A stretch of DNA of 28,820 nt, taken from DAOTTY01 sp964451095. Its GTDB lineage: Bacteria > Chloroflexota > Anaerolineae > Aggregatilineales > Phototrophicaceae. The notes beneath the pieces were generated by a model, which made no database searches, was not told the DNA's origin, and saw nothing but the letters and a program-made list of their open reading frames with translations. Shown here piece after piece: positions 1-7,517 of the stretch; the first letter of the stretch is position 1, and each line of letters opens with the position of its first letter. The translations under genes were made by a program, and so were the position numbers. The stretch covers positions 1 to 28,820 of the forward strand of contig CAYVGI010000055.1 in NCBI GenBank assembly GCA_964451095.1. Reading direction: 5' to 3'.

Positions 1-2
1 GC

Positions 3-1832
3 ACGACAGAGGCGGCGTTCACGGTGGCAGCGCTGCCGCCCGTGCTGGCACTCACAACCGACCTCACCGACACCGACCTGCTGATTACTGCCGACACCAC
101 AGGAAGCCAATCCCCGGTAGAGGCGATTGTCGCCCGTGTGGACGGCGCGATTGAGCAGGGGACGCCGCCGACGGACGCATTGAACGTATTTACGACACAG
201 TACAGCTTCTTCGACCTGCAACCCGGTGAGCGCACCGTTGAGGTAGAGGCGCTGAGCACGAACGGGCAAAGTGCCACCGCCACGGCAACGGTCGTTATAC
301 CGGAGGTCGCGCCACAGGTGGAAATCACCGGGCTGGCGGAAGGTGATGTGCTGCTGGACGACCCGACGATTGGCGTGGGCGTCCGTGCGCAAAGCGAACC
401 AACCATCACCTTTAGCGTGGACGGCGCACCCCCCACCACTACGGGCGGTGTGTTTACCCTGGATGTGATTGAAATCGGCGCGGGCGGGCACACGCTCACT
501 GTTGTCGTGACTGACGAGAACGGGCAGCAGACAATCCAGCAGGTGGGCTTCATCGTAGACCCAGCGGCAATCCCCACGCCGACGCCGACCCCCACCAACA
601 CGCCAACGAACACGCCCACGCCGACGTTGACGTTTACCCCGTCGGATACGCCCACGCTGACGGAGACATCGACTGCCACAGTAACGGACACCGACACCCC
701 CACGGTGACGTTCACACCGACGGAGACATCGACTGCCACAGCAACCGATACCGACACCCCCACGGTGACGTTCACGCCATCCAATACGCCGACGCTGACC
801 GACACACCATCGCCGACGGTGGACGCGACCGCTGTTGCTGAGGAAACCGAGGTTGCGGCGGTACTGTTCGACGCGCAGACGGCAACCGCTCGCCCAACGG
901 AAACGCCTTCCCCGTCGGATACCCCCACCCCCACCGATGCCGACACGGAAACGTCTACGCCCACGGAAGCACCGACTGAAACACCCGACCGTGCCGCCAC
1001 GCAAAACGCAATTGACCAGGCAACACTCGCGTTTGCAGGCACCGCCGCCGTAGTGGAGACCGCGACCGAATCTGCATTTGCTACGGGCACCGCCCAGAGT
1101 GCGGCAACGCAGGAGCAGGCAACTGCGAACATGGCGGCAACCAACGCCCAGGCAACCGATGACGCCGAAGGCACCAGCGATGCACTCGCGCTGACGGAAA
1201 GGGCACTCGTCATTGCGCGGACGCGGGCGGCAGAGGAAGCAGCAGCACAAACCGAAACGGCAGAGGCTGCCGCTCAAACTGCTGCTGCCATAAGCAACGC
1301 GACCCGTACTGCTATCGCTGCGGAGACGGACGCACAGGCGTCGATTGTGCAGGGGACGGCGACTGCCGCAGCGGTGGTGACGGAGGAAATAACACCGACC
1401 GACGACCCCACTGAAACCGCCACCGAAGGGCAGACCGAGGTTGCCGTCACTGATGAACCGCTGGCGACCGAGGAACCAACCGTCACGGACACGCCGCAGG
1501 CAACCGAGGAAGTCGCAGCGACAGAAGACCCGCAGGCAGTCGCGCAGGCAGATGCCGCCCAGCAAACCGAAGCGGCAGAGCAAACCGCCCAGGCACAGCT
1601 CACCGAGGAAGCAGAGCCATCTGTTACACCCACGGGCGGTCCGAGAGAAGGGGTGCCGTCGGCAACGCCCGTTGGCACGCCGATAGAGGCAGCAGCACAG
1701 GCAGCGGACACAGACAATCCGGTTTCGCCGCTAGTATATGTGCTGTGTGGTGGTTTGCTGCTGTTGTTCATCATCGCGGCGATTGTGCTGCGCCTGCGTC
1801 GCCGCAACCCCGACCAGCAAGGGGCAAGCTAG
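3..1832 (+). CDS. Thr/Pro-rich surface protein with C-terminal membrane anchor (5' end outside window)
   Basis: The frame is open to the left edge, so the N-terminus is missing; a GTG at 24 is only an internal valine codon. The visible part starts with about 180 residues of beta-rich, Ig-like character (two modules around EVALS..GQSATAT and VVVTDENGQQT). A long Thr/Pro linker (TPTPTPTNTPT) with tandem repeats follows, then Ala/Thr/Gln/Glu-rich stretches that may be extended or helical. The C-terminus has one hydrophobic segment (VYVLCGGLLLLFIIAAIVL) followed by RLRRR, a stop-transfer signal that would anchor it with the bulk outside the cell. The specific function is unknown. Linkers of this kind are common in exported proteins of Chloroflexota, which is why I favour a surface role. 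The next gene starts five bases after the stop. Confidence 0.8.
   Translation, partial: TTEAAFTVAALPPVLALTTDLTDTDLLITADTTGSQSPVEAIVARVDGAIEQGTPPTDALNVFTTQYSFFDLQPGERTVEVEALSTNGQSATATATVVIPEVAPQVEITGLAEGDVLLDDPTIGVGVRAQSEPTITFSVDGAPPTTTGGVFTLDVIEIGAGGHTLTVVVTDENGQQTIQQVGFIVDPAAIPTPTPTPTNTPTNTPTPTLTFTPSDTPTLTETSTATVTDTDTPTVTFTPTETSTATATDTDTPTVTFTPSNTPTLTDTPSPTVDATAVAEETEVAAVLFDAQTATARPTETPSPSDTPTPTDADTETSTPTEAPTETPDRAATQNAIDQATLAFAGTAAVVETATESAFATGTAQSAATQEQATANMAATNAQATDDAEGTSDALALTERALVIARTRAAEEAAAQTETAEAAAQTAAAISNATRTAIAAETDAQASIVQGTATAAAVVTEEITPTDDPTETATEGQTEVAVTDEPLATEEPTVTDTPQATEEVAATEDPQAVAQADAAQQTEAAEQTAQAQLTEEAEPSVTPTGGPREGVPSATPVGTPIEAAAQAADTDNPVSPLVYVLCGGLLLLFIIAAIVLRLRRRNPDQQGAS
659..778 (+). 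repeat. two tandem 60-base copies inside the Thr/Pro linker
   Basis: Bases 659-718 and 719-778 match at 56 of 60 positions. Each encodes TETSTAT(V/A)TDTDTPTVTFTP. The few differences are mostly synonymous, so this is a fairly recent in-frame duplication that lengthens the linker. Confidence 0.85.
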
Positions 1833-1836
1833 CCCG

Positions 1837-2601
1837 GTGTGGTGGATGCTGCTGGCGATGGGCGCGCTGGCGGGTGTTGCAGCGGGCATGTTCGGCATTG
1901 GCGGCGGCGTGATTATCGTGCCGTCGCTGGTGTTCTTGGGGCTAACGCTCGCCGAGGCGAACGGCACCTCGCTGGCAGCACTGCTCATGCCTGTGGGCGC
2001 GTTTGGGGCACTTGCCTATCACCGCAGCGGGCTAATGCGCTGGCGTGCCGCCCTGGTGATTTCTGGCGGGCTGCTGCTGGGCGGCTGGGCGGGCGCATAC
2101 ATCGCCAACAGCATTGACCCAACGCTGCTGCGCCGCCTGTATGGCGTGTTCTTGCTGTTTGTCGGCTGGCGCATGGCATCACCGCTGCAATGGTTCGGAC
2201 TGCGGGAACCCCCTCCAGACGACACCCAGGAACCACCGCGTGACGCGCTGCTGCCCATCGTCGGGCTGGGGCTGATTGCTGGGGTGGCATCTGGCATGTT
2301 TGGCATTGGCGGCGGTGCGGTGATTGTGCCCTTCCTGGTGACTTTTCTGCGCTTTCCACAAAAGATCGCAGTAGCCACGTCATTGGGGGCACTGCTGCCG
2401 CCCGTGGGGCTGCTCGCCGCTGCGGAATACTATCGCCAGGGCAACCTGGACATTGCGGCGGCGGTACCGGTGGCGCTAGGTTTGCTGCTAGGGGCTTGGT
2501 TCGGTGCTCGCCTCACCATCGGGCTGCCAGCGGGCACCGTCAAGCGAATGTATGGTGTGTTTTTGCTGGTGATTGGCGTGCGCTTCCTGTTTAACCTCTA
2601 G
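1837..2601 (+). CDS. TauE/SafE family sulfite or organic-anion exporter
   Basis: A hydrophobic protein of about 254 residues. It carries the family's duplicated motif: GMFGIGGGVIIVPSLV near the N-terminus and GMFGIGGGAVIVPFLV in the second half, each opening a block of about four membrane helices. Members export sulfite, sulfoacetate or related anions across the inner membrane; the substrate here cannot be read from sequence. I chose the GTG at 1837, just after the upstream stop and 12 bases after an AAGGGG ribosome site at 1819-1824; ATG 1846 is the alternative. The frame stays open to an ATG at 1738, but that stretch reads as an implausible cysteine run and overlaps the membrane anchor of the preceding gene. 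The two genes are probably co-transcribed. Confidence 0.88.
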   Translation: MWWMLLAMGALAGVAAGMFGIGGGVIIVPSLVFLGLTLAEANGTSLAALLMPVGAFGALAYHRSGLMRWRAALVISGGLLLGGWAGAYIANSIDPTLLRRLYGVFLLFVGWRMASPLQWFGLREPPPDDTQEPPRDALLPIVGLGLIAGVASGMFGIGGGAVIVPFLVTFLRFPQKIAVATSLGALLPPVGLLAAAEYYRQGNLDIAAAVPVALGLLLGAWFGARLTIGLPAGTVKRMYGVFLLVIGVRFLFNL

Positions 2602-2691
2602 CGCCCGTGGGCTTTGTCAACGGCATGTCAATGTATTGTAAACAACGAGTCACATGACGTCTGTGAACGCCCGCTGGGGTGTCTTTTCCGG

Positions 2692-2697
2692 TATGAT
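2692..2697 (+). promoter_or_regulatory. possible -10 box (TATGAT)
   Basis: TATGAT followed by GG, similar to other -10 boxes in this window. No -35 box is visible at the usual distance. It would serve the small zinc-ribbon gene with a leader longer than usual. Confidence 0.3.
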
Positions 2698-2847
2698 GGT
2701 CATGTGCCGAGCGTTCACCTAACCCAACGCTTACCCCACGCGATGCAACCTTCCCAGCGTAGTGCGCGTCCCTGTGGGTGAAGACTCATCGCAAAAAAGC
2801 ATGTGCCGCAAATGGAAGGCGCGTGCAGAAAGAGACTGGAACAGCAC

Positions 2848-3051
2848 ATGGCAGCATCTACCGCCCACAAAACCCTGAACGCTACCTGCCCGTCCTGCCA
2901 GCAGACAGGCGTATTTACGTTCGCCGGGGAGCAGCCCATGCCCGCTATCGTCGCCCGCAAGATGGGATTGGATGAGGACTGCATTCACCTGTGGCACTGC
3001 CCGAACTGCAACAGCACCATCAGCCAGCAGGAACTGCACATCCGCCGCTAG
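2848..3051 (+). CDS. small zinc-ribbon protein
   Basis: About 67 residues with two CPxC knuckles (ATCPSCQQTG and WHCPNCNSTI) about 35 residues apart, the layout of a four-cysteine zinc ribbon. Between them lies a short stretch (ARKMGLDEDCIHLW) with one more Cys and a His. It is cytoplasmic and could bind nucleic acid or a protein partner; no specific function is recognised. The start is uncertain: ATG 2848 lies just before the structured part behind a weak GGA, while ATG 2812 or GTG 2803 would add 12-15 residues. The stop codon shares the palindrome CTAG (3048-3051) with the stop of the convergent gene, so the two 3' ends overlap by four bases. Confidence 0.6.
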   Translation: MAASTAHKTLNATCPSCQQTGVFTFAGEQPMPAIVARKMGLDEDCIHLWHCPNCNSTISQQELHIRR

Positions 3052-3956
3052 CGCGGCATCCAAACAGGCTTGTCCGCCGGGTGATGTAACCCGTAGCGCA
3101 CCTGCCCGGTCGCGGCATCTGCCGTGACCACACCCGCCCGGATGCCGTTTTCATCGCGCACAAAAAAATCTGAGTAAACCAGTCCACGCCCATCCGATGA
3201 CCAGTCCAGCGCATCTGGGAAGGACACATCGGTGATGAGCGGCGTAACCCTGCCCGCCGCCACCTCATAGACCAGGATTGCCCCGTTGCACAGGTACGCC
3301 AGCCGTGCGCCATCCCCGGAGAGCGCCACGGGCTTGACCAGTACATCACAGCCCAGGTCATGTGTGCCCCATTCGCTCATCTGCCCCGTGTCAATCGCCA
3401 GCGCATGGAACCGCCACGCCGTGTCCCCGGCGCGGCGCTGCCCGCCCGTCTCCGGGAACACAAGCTCTTGCCCGCCGGGTGCCCAGCGAGCATGGTTCAT
3501 CGGGAATGTGCCCCGGTGCAGGGTTACATCACCGCTGGCGACATCCACCACGGTAATGCCTGTGCCGATGGGCACGGCAATGTGCGCCCCCGTAGGCGAC
3601 CAGCGCGGCGCGGCAACCGGGTCGTAGGGCTGTGGGCGGTAGCCGTCTAGCTGCGCGACTTGCCGCACACCCCCCGTTGTCATGTCCAGCACGTACAGGC
3701 TGTAGTCGGCGGCGGGGTCACGCGAGGAGATAAACGCTAACCGTGCGCCGTTCGGCGACCACGCCGGGAACGTATCTAGCGCGGGGTGCCCCACTAGCGT
3801 CCAGGTGCGGCGGTGCGTCAGGTCGTCCATGTAGATGTCCCCGCCCACGCCATACGCCACCACGGGCCCGGTGAGGTGCGGTGCCAGCGCAAACGCGCCC
3901 AGGGCGAGCGCGTACAATATCGCCGTTAGCCCGCCCACCGCACGCATCAGCAGCAT
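3048..3956 (-). CDS. membrane-anchored TolB/WD40-like beta-propeller protein
   Basis: About 302 residues. After MLLMRAVGGLTAILYALALG, an uncleaved signal or anchor helix, comes a series of propeller blades recognised by PD40-type phrases: FPAWSPNGARLAFISSRD, APRWSPTGAHIAV, ARWAPGGQELVFP, VALSGDGARLAYLC and LDWSSDGRGLVYSD. Such TolB-like propellers are usually extracytoplasmic binding or scaffold domains without enzyme activity. The start at 3956 lies two bases after the stop of the upstream membrane-protein gene (TAA, CC, ATG), so the two are translationally coupled. The frame remains open further upstream, but that would overlap the partner gene. The exact role is unknown. Confidence 0.8.
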   Translation of the reverse strand: MLLMRAVGGLTAILYALALGAFALAPHLTGPVVAYGVGGDIYMDDLTHRRTWTLVGHPALDTFPAWSPNGARLAFISSRDPAADYSLYVLDMTTGGVRQVAQLDGYRPQPYDPVAAPRWSPTGAHIAVPIGTGITVVDVASGDVTLHRGTFPMNHARWAPGGQELVFPETGGQRRAGDTAWRFHALAIDTGQMSEWGTHDLGCDVLVKPVALSGDGARLAYLCNGAILVYEVAAGRVTPLITDVSFPDALDWSSDGRGLVYSDFFVRDENGIRAGVVTADAATGQVRYGLHHPADKPVWMPR

Positions 3957-3958
3957 GG

Positions 3959-4330
3959 TTACTGCCTGCGCGGTGCCGTGACCAGCGCGAACACAATTGT
4001 GTACACGACGAAGACGCCAAAGCACCCGGCAAGCATCAATGCGCTGTCTACCACAGCGGGCAATACGATGCTGTACACGTAGAGAATGGGCACCAGCAAG
4101 CCGACATACAGCGCGAAGTTAAGCAACTGCCGCCACCACGGGCGCTTTTGACGCTGCACCTGCTCTTCCGCATTTACCATGATAAACGGGTCGTCTGGCA
4201 GCGCCTGCATCCCATCGGACTGCCTGATAGTTGCCCGCTCTCGGCGCCAGCGCAGCGTGACGATTAGCCCGAATATGAGACCAAACCCCACCACGCCAAC
4301 GATGATTGCCTCTAATACGCCCGGTTGCAT
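3959..4330 (-). CDS. small membrane protein upstream of the propeller gene
   Basis: About 123 residues with three hydrophobic segments: VLEAIIVGVVGFGLIFGLIVTL near the N-terminus, then two after a cytoplasmic-looking linker (FALYVGLLVPILYVYSIVL and ALMLAGCFGVFVVYTIVFAL). The linker is charged and ends QRQKRPWWRQ, so it is probably on the inside. No family is recognised. I chose ATG 4330 because GGGAGG lies 12 bases before it and the residues upstream are not hydrophobic; an ORF from 4378 is possible but would start at the -10 box. It forms a two-gene unit with the propeller protein, suggesting that they work together at the membrane. Confidence 0.65.
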   Translation of the reverse strand: MQPGVLEAIIVGVVGFGLIFGLIVTLRWRRERATIRQSDGMQALPDDPFIMVNAEEQVQRQKRPWWRQLLNFALYVGLLVPILYVYSIVLPAVVDSALMLAGCFGVFVVYTIVFALVTAPRRQ

Positions 4331-4369
4331 GGGTTGTGTGTGCCTCCCGCAGGTTACTTGCTGGCGTGA

Positions 4370-4377
4370 ATTATACA
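4370..4377 (-). promoter_or_regulatory. -10 box TATAAT preceded by TG, for the membrane/propeller pair
   Basis: Read on the minus strand, TG-TATAAT lies about 40 bases before ATG 4330. No good -35 box is seen 17 bases upstream. It is divergent from the promoter at 4415-4423. Confidence 0.5.
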
Positions 4378-4414
4378 CGGGCGCTGTCCGACATAGCGAG
4401 CCAACCCGCGCTCG

Positions 4415-4423
4415 TGATACACT
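4415..4423 (+). promoter_or_regulatory. extended -10 (TG-a-TACACT) for the ABC transporter operon
   Basis: TG, one base, then TACACT, 33 bases before ATG 4457. No -35 match is visible, as expected for an extended -10 promoter. Confidence 0.45.
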
Positions 4424-4456
4424 AGCGCGAAATTACACTGGATTTCATCGCAAAAA

Positions 4457-5269
4457 ATGACACCCAAAATTGTTGCGGAGCACGTCAGCAAGGCGTACCC
4501 CACCGCCGATGGCACCGTGCTCGCCTTACAGGACTTTAGCCTGAGCGTGCAACCCGGCGAGTTCGTGTGCATCGTCGGACCGTCCGGCTGTGGCAAGAGC
4601 ACATTCCTGCGCATTGTCGCCGGGCTAACCGACCCCACCGACGGCACGGTCAGCATCGCGCCGGGGGCAGATGCATCCAAGCCGCTGAACAATGTCGTCT
4701 TTCAGGAGTACGCCATCTTTCCCTGGAAGACTGTGCAGGATAACGTCGCGTTTGGGCTGCAAATGCGCGGGTACAGCAAAGCACAGCGCCACGAGGTTGC
4801 CGACATGTGGCTGACCAAGGTCGGGCTGCGCAAGTTCCGCCACGCCTACCCACACCAGCTTAGCGGCGGCATGAAACAGCGCGTGAGCATCGCACGGGCG
4901 CTGGCAAACGACCCCGAAGTGCTGCTGATGGACGAACCGCTGGGCGCACTGGACGCACAAACGCGCACCGTCCTGCAGGAGGAACTGCTGCGCCTGTGGG
5001 AGGAAACCCACAAGACGGTGCTCTACATCACACACAGCATAGACGAGGCGGTGCTGCTGGGCGATCGTGTGGTCGTCATGACCGCCCGCCCCGGTCAGCA
5101 CAAGCAAACCTTCCCGGTAGACCTACCGCGCCCGCGCACGCTGGAAACCACCACCACGCCGCCGTTCCGCGAACTGGCGTACAGCATCTGGGAGTCTTTG
5201 CAGGATGAGGTGCGCCGCGCTATGGCAGCAGAAGCAGAACCCGACACAGGAGCAACAGCAACCGTATGA
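4457..5269 (+). CDS. ABC transporter ATP-binding protein, nitrate/sulfonate/taurine type
   Basis: A complete ABC ATPase of 270 residues. It has Walker A GPSGCGKST (41-49), Q-loop VFQEYAIFPW (Q83), signature LSGGMKQR (135-142), Walker B LLMDEP (156-161), D-loop and switch His in ITHSIDEA (H193). The FPWKTVQDNVAFGL segment and the ITHSIDEAVLLGDRVVVM region are typical of the SsuB/TauB/NrtD group, which energises uptake of sulfonates, taurine, nitrate or thiamine precursors. The ATGA overlap at 5266-5269 couples it to the permease. No clear Shine-Dalgarno precedes ATG 4457; an A-run does. The substrate cannot be fixed from the ATPase. Confidence 0.92.
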   Translation: MTPKIVAEHVSKAYPTADGTVLALQDFSLSVQPGEFVCIVGPSGCGKSTFLRIVAGLTDPTDGTVSIAPGADASKPLNNVVFQEYAIFPWKTVQDNVAFGLQMRGYSKAQRHEVADMWLTKVGLRKFRHAYPHQLSGGMKQRVSIARALANDPEVLLMDEPLGALDAQTRTVLQEELLRLWEETHKTVLYITHSIDEAVLLGDRVVVMTARPGQHKQTFPVDLPRPRTLETTTTPPFRELAYSIWESLQDEVRRAMAAEAEPDTGATATV

Positions 5270-6360
5270 CGACGCAAACCCAACTCCAAACGACGCCACC
5301 ACGCAAGGGCACTCGCGGCTTGGGCGGTAAAACCCTGCGCGATCTCGCCGTGGGGGTGGGCGGGCTGCTACTGGTTAACGGGGGCATGGCGGTCGCCGGG
5401 CTGTGGACAAACGAGGCGCTGGCGTGGGTGGCGGTTGCCGCACTGCTGAACTTTGCGTGCTTAGTCATCGTGGCGGAGGCGGTGGGGCGCGAGCTGCCCG
5501 TGCGCTACAAAAAGCTGTACGAGCGCTCGCTCGCGGTCGGCTTCCCGGTGCTGCTCGCCCTCGGCTGGGAGCTGCTGGTCAGCGCGGAGATACTCAACGC
5601 ACGCTGGTTCCCGCCGCCGACAGCGGTCGCCGCCGCGCTGTGGGATCTCACCGTGAACTACGATCAATTCCAAAACACCAGCCTCATCGGTCGCCCGTGG
5701 CTCATCCCGGCGCAGTTCGGCGCGGAAGGCGACGGCTGGGCAGGTGTGGGGGCGCTGTTTGCAGAGGGGCATGTGTGGGCAACACTGTGGCGGGTGTTTG
5801 GCGGCTTTGTCATCGGCGCGACGCCGGGCGTGCTGGTGGGCATGGTAATGGGCATGAACCGCACCGTGCGCAACATGCTAGATACCACGCTCAGTGCCAT
5901 CTACGTGCTGCCGAAGATCGCTATCTTCCCCATTATGATGCTCATCTTCCCGAACCCGTTCGGCGAGGGACCGAAAATCGCGGTGGTTGCCATTAGCGCG
6001 TTTTTCCTGGTGGCGATTAACACCATGGCGGGCGTTGCGGAAATTGATGACATCTACCTGCAAGCGGGGCGCAACTACGGTGCCAACCGCGCCCAAATGC
6101 TGCGTCATGTCATCGTGCCGGCGGCGCTGCCTGTGATCTTCGCCGGGCTGCGGCTGGCTTTGGGCACCGCGCTGATTGTGATTGTGGCGATTGAGTTTGT
6201 GCGGGCGACACAGGGCGTGGGCTACCTAGTGTACTACAACTGGCAAATCGGCAGCACGGACAAAATGTACGCCGGGCTGTTCGTGGTGATGGTGCTGGGC
6301 GTGCTGCTCACCTATGGCCTGCAGTGGCTAGAGCGCTGGGTGATGCCCTGGCGCAAATAG
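5266..6360 (+). CDS. ABC transporter permease, nitrate/sulfonate/taurine type, with extended N-terminus
   Basis: 364 residues, about 100 longer than a typical SsuC/TauC permease. The C-terminal part is the usual inner-membrane BPD transport domain, with the EAA-like coupling loop AGRNYGANRAQMLRHVIVPA that contacts the ATPase. The extra N-terminal part contributes two hydrophobic segments (GVGGLLLVNGGMAVAGL and ALAWVAVAALLNFACLVIV) before the core helices. An insertion between core helices (YDQFQNTSLIGRPWLIPAQF) is predicted to face outward. It overlaps the ATPase gene by four bases. No periplasmic binding-protein gene follows; the next gene is an unrelated lipoprotein. Confidence 0.9.
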   Translation: MTTQTQLQTTPPRKGTRGLGGKTLRDLAVGVGGLLLVNGGMAVAGLWTNEALAWVAVAALLNFACLVIVAEAVGRELPVRYKKLYERSLAVGFPVLLALGWELLVSAEILNARWFPPPTAVAAALWDLTVNYDQFQNTSLIGRPWLIPAQFGAEGDGWAGVGALFAEGHVWATLWRVFGGFVIGATPGVLVGMVMGMNRTVRNMLDTTLSAIYVLPKIAIFPIMMLIFPNPFGEGPKIAVVAISAFFLVAINTMAGVAEIDDIYLQAGRNYGANRAQMLRHVIVPAALPVIFAGLRLALGTALIVIVAIEFVRATQGVGYLVYYNWQIGSTDKMYAGLFVVMVLGVLLTYGLQWLERWVMPWRK

Positions 6361-6461
6361 CCCCATCCGCCGCTTGCACGCAATCATCAAGTGGGGCACA
6401 CTTAATTTTGCGTGGAGGCGTGCCCCCGCGCGAACCAATCGTTTTGCCGAAGGATGCTGCT

Positions 6462-7493
6462 ATGCGCTATCGCCTTATGTTTTGTTTTGCCGCCGCGCTG
6501 TTCGGCGCTGCCGCCTGCCAACCCGACCCCGCCATCACGCAGAACGGTGGGCTGGTGGGTGAGAGCACCCGCAACCCAGACGGCGTGCCCACGCTGTTCC
6601 TGCCGCCGACGAACACACCTGTGATTGTGCCTACAGCCGCGCCCACGAGCATCCCACGGCAGGTCCCCACAGAGGTTGCGGCGATTCCGATTGCCACGGC
6701 GCAGAACGACAACATCATCGTCACGCCCACATCGCCGCCCAGCAAAACACCCAGCATCACGCCCACGCAGACGGCGATTCCATCCACCACGCCCACCCCG
6801 ACGATCACCGTCACCGCCACCGTCACTGCCACTAGCGAGCAGTTTGCGTTCCGGGGGCAGGGGCAGTCGTCCGCAGCAGAGGCAACCGCCTACGCGCTGA
6901 ACTTCCAGCAGCAGCAGGCACGCGCCGCCGAAGCAGACCAACAGCAGCAGGTTTCTACCGGCAATGCGTTTGTGCCGTCGGGTGGCTTTGGTGCCCCGCC
7001 AGACAATGTGCAGATTTCCCCCGGCTCATCCTGCACCGGGGAGCCGTGGTTCTTCGCGGATATTGCCGCGCCGACGTGCCCGGTAAGCACAGTGGATTCC
7101 ACCAACGCCGCCTTCCAGCGCTTCCAGTACGGCTACATGTTCTGGCTGCAAGACAACGACCAGATCTACGCCATTTACAACACATTCCAGTCCCCGCGCT
7201 GGACGCAGCACCAGAATGTGTGGCGGGACGGTATGCCGGACTGCCAGGGCGAGGACGCGGTGAACTACGCTAATGTGCAGGCGTGGTCGCCCATCCAGGG
7301 CTTTTGCATGATCTGGATGCAGGACGACCGCGTGGCAGAGCGCATCGGCTATGCGGAAGACCGCTACGAGTTCAGCTACATTGCCCGTTACCAGTTCGGT
7401 GCCGATAACAGCATCGCCATTGAGGACAACGTGGGCAGTGTGTTCTACTTGGGTCCTAACGGGACGTGGGACCTGTGGCGACCGGGTGGCTAA
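6462..7493 (+). CDS. lipoprotein with Thr/Pro linker and unknown C-terminal domain
   Basis: About 343 residues. The start at ATG 6462 is set by AAGGA at 6450-6454 and by a clean lipoprotein signal: MRYRLMFCFAAALFGAAAC, with the Cys of AAAC as the lipidation site. A Thr/Pro/Ser linker of about 100 residues (PTQTAIPSTTPTPTITVTAT) follows, then a Gln/Ala-rich segment. The C-terminus is a globular domain of about 150 residues rich in aromatics and with five Cys, containing FQYGYMFWLQDNDQIYAIYN and GFCMIWMQDDRVAERIGYAE. These two look like repeats of one module (G.M.W..D...IY). I do not recognise the family. It is exposed on the outer face of the membrane and lies about 100 bases after the ABC permease, so co-transcription is possible but unproven. 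Confidence 0.8.
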   Translation: MRYRLMFCFAAALFGAAACQPDPAITQNGGLVGESTRNPDGVPTLFLPPTNTPVIVPTAAPTSIPRQVPTEVAAIPIATAQNDNIIVTPTSPPSKTPSITPTQTAIPSTTPTPTITVTATVTATSEQFAFRGQGQSSAAEATAYALNFQQQQARAAEADQQQQVSTGNAFVPSGGFGAPPDNVQISPGSSCTGEPWFFADIAAPTCPVSTVDSTNAAFQRFQYGYMFWLQDNDQIYAIYNTFQSPRWTQHQNVWRDGMPDCQGEDAVNYANVQAWSPIQGFCMIWMQDDRVAERIGYAEDRYEFSYIARYQFGADNSIAIEDNVGSVFYLGPNGTWDLWRPGG

Positions 7494-7517
7494 ACCCATC
7501 AACGAGAACCGACAACC

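Noticed and set aside
3..1832. Thr/Pro repeat region as a CRISPR array or non-coding satellite
   Set aside because: The repeats stay in frame, encode a continuous Thr/Pro linker, and lack unique spacers.
1738..1836. Upstream extension of the TauE/SafE reading frame (MCCVVVCCCC...)
   Set aside because: It overlaps the membrane-anchor codons of the preceding gene in another phase; the cysteine run is the shadow of Leu/Val-rich codons, and a ribosome site lies just before GTG 1837.
2651..2665. Interrupted palindrome CACA-T-GACGTC-TGTG as an operator
   Set aside because: One base breaks the symmetry, no regulator gene is nearby, and such a short site is likely by chance.
2786..4457. 13-base match TCATCGCAAAAAA before the zinc-ribbon gene and before the ABC gene
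   Set aside because: Several 13-base coincidences are expected in a window of this size, and the positions relative to the start codons differ.
6393..6426. GGGGCAC / GTGCCCC stem after the ABC permease as a terminator
   Set aside because: The loop is 20 bases and no T-run follows; too weak to call.
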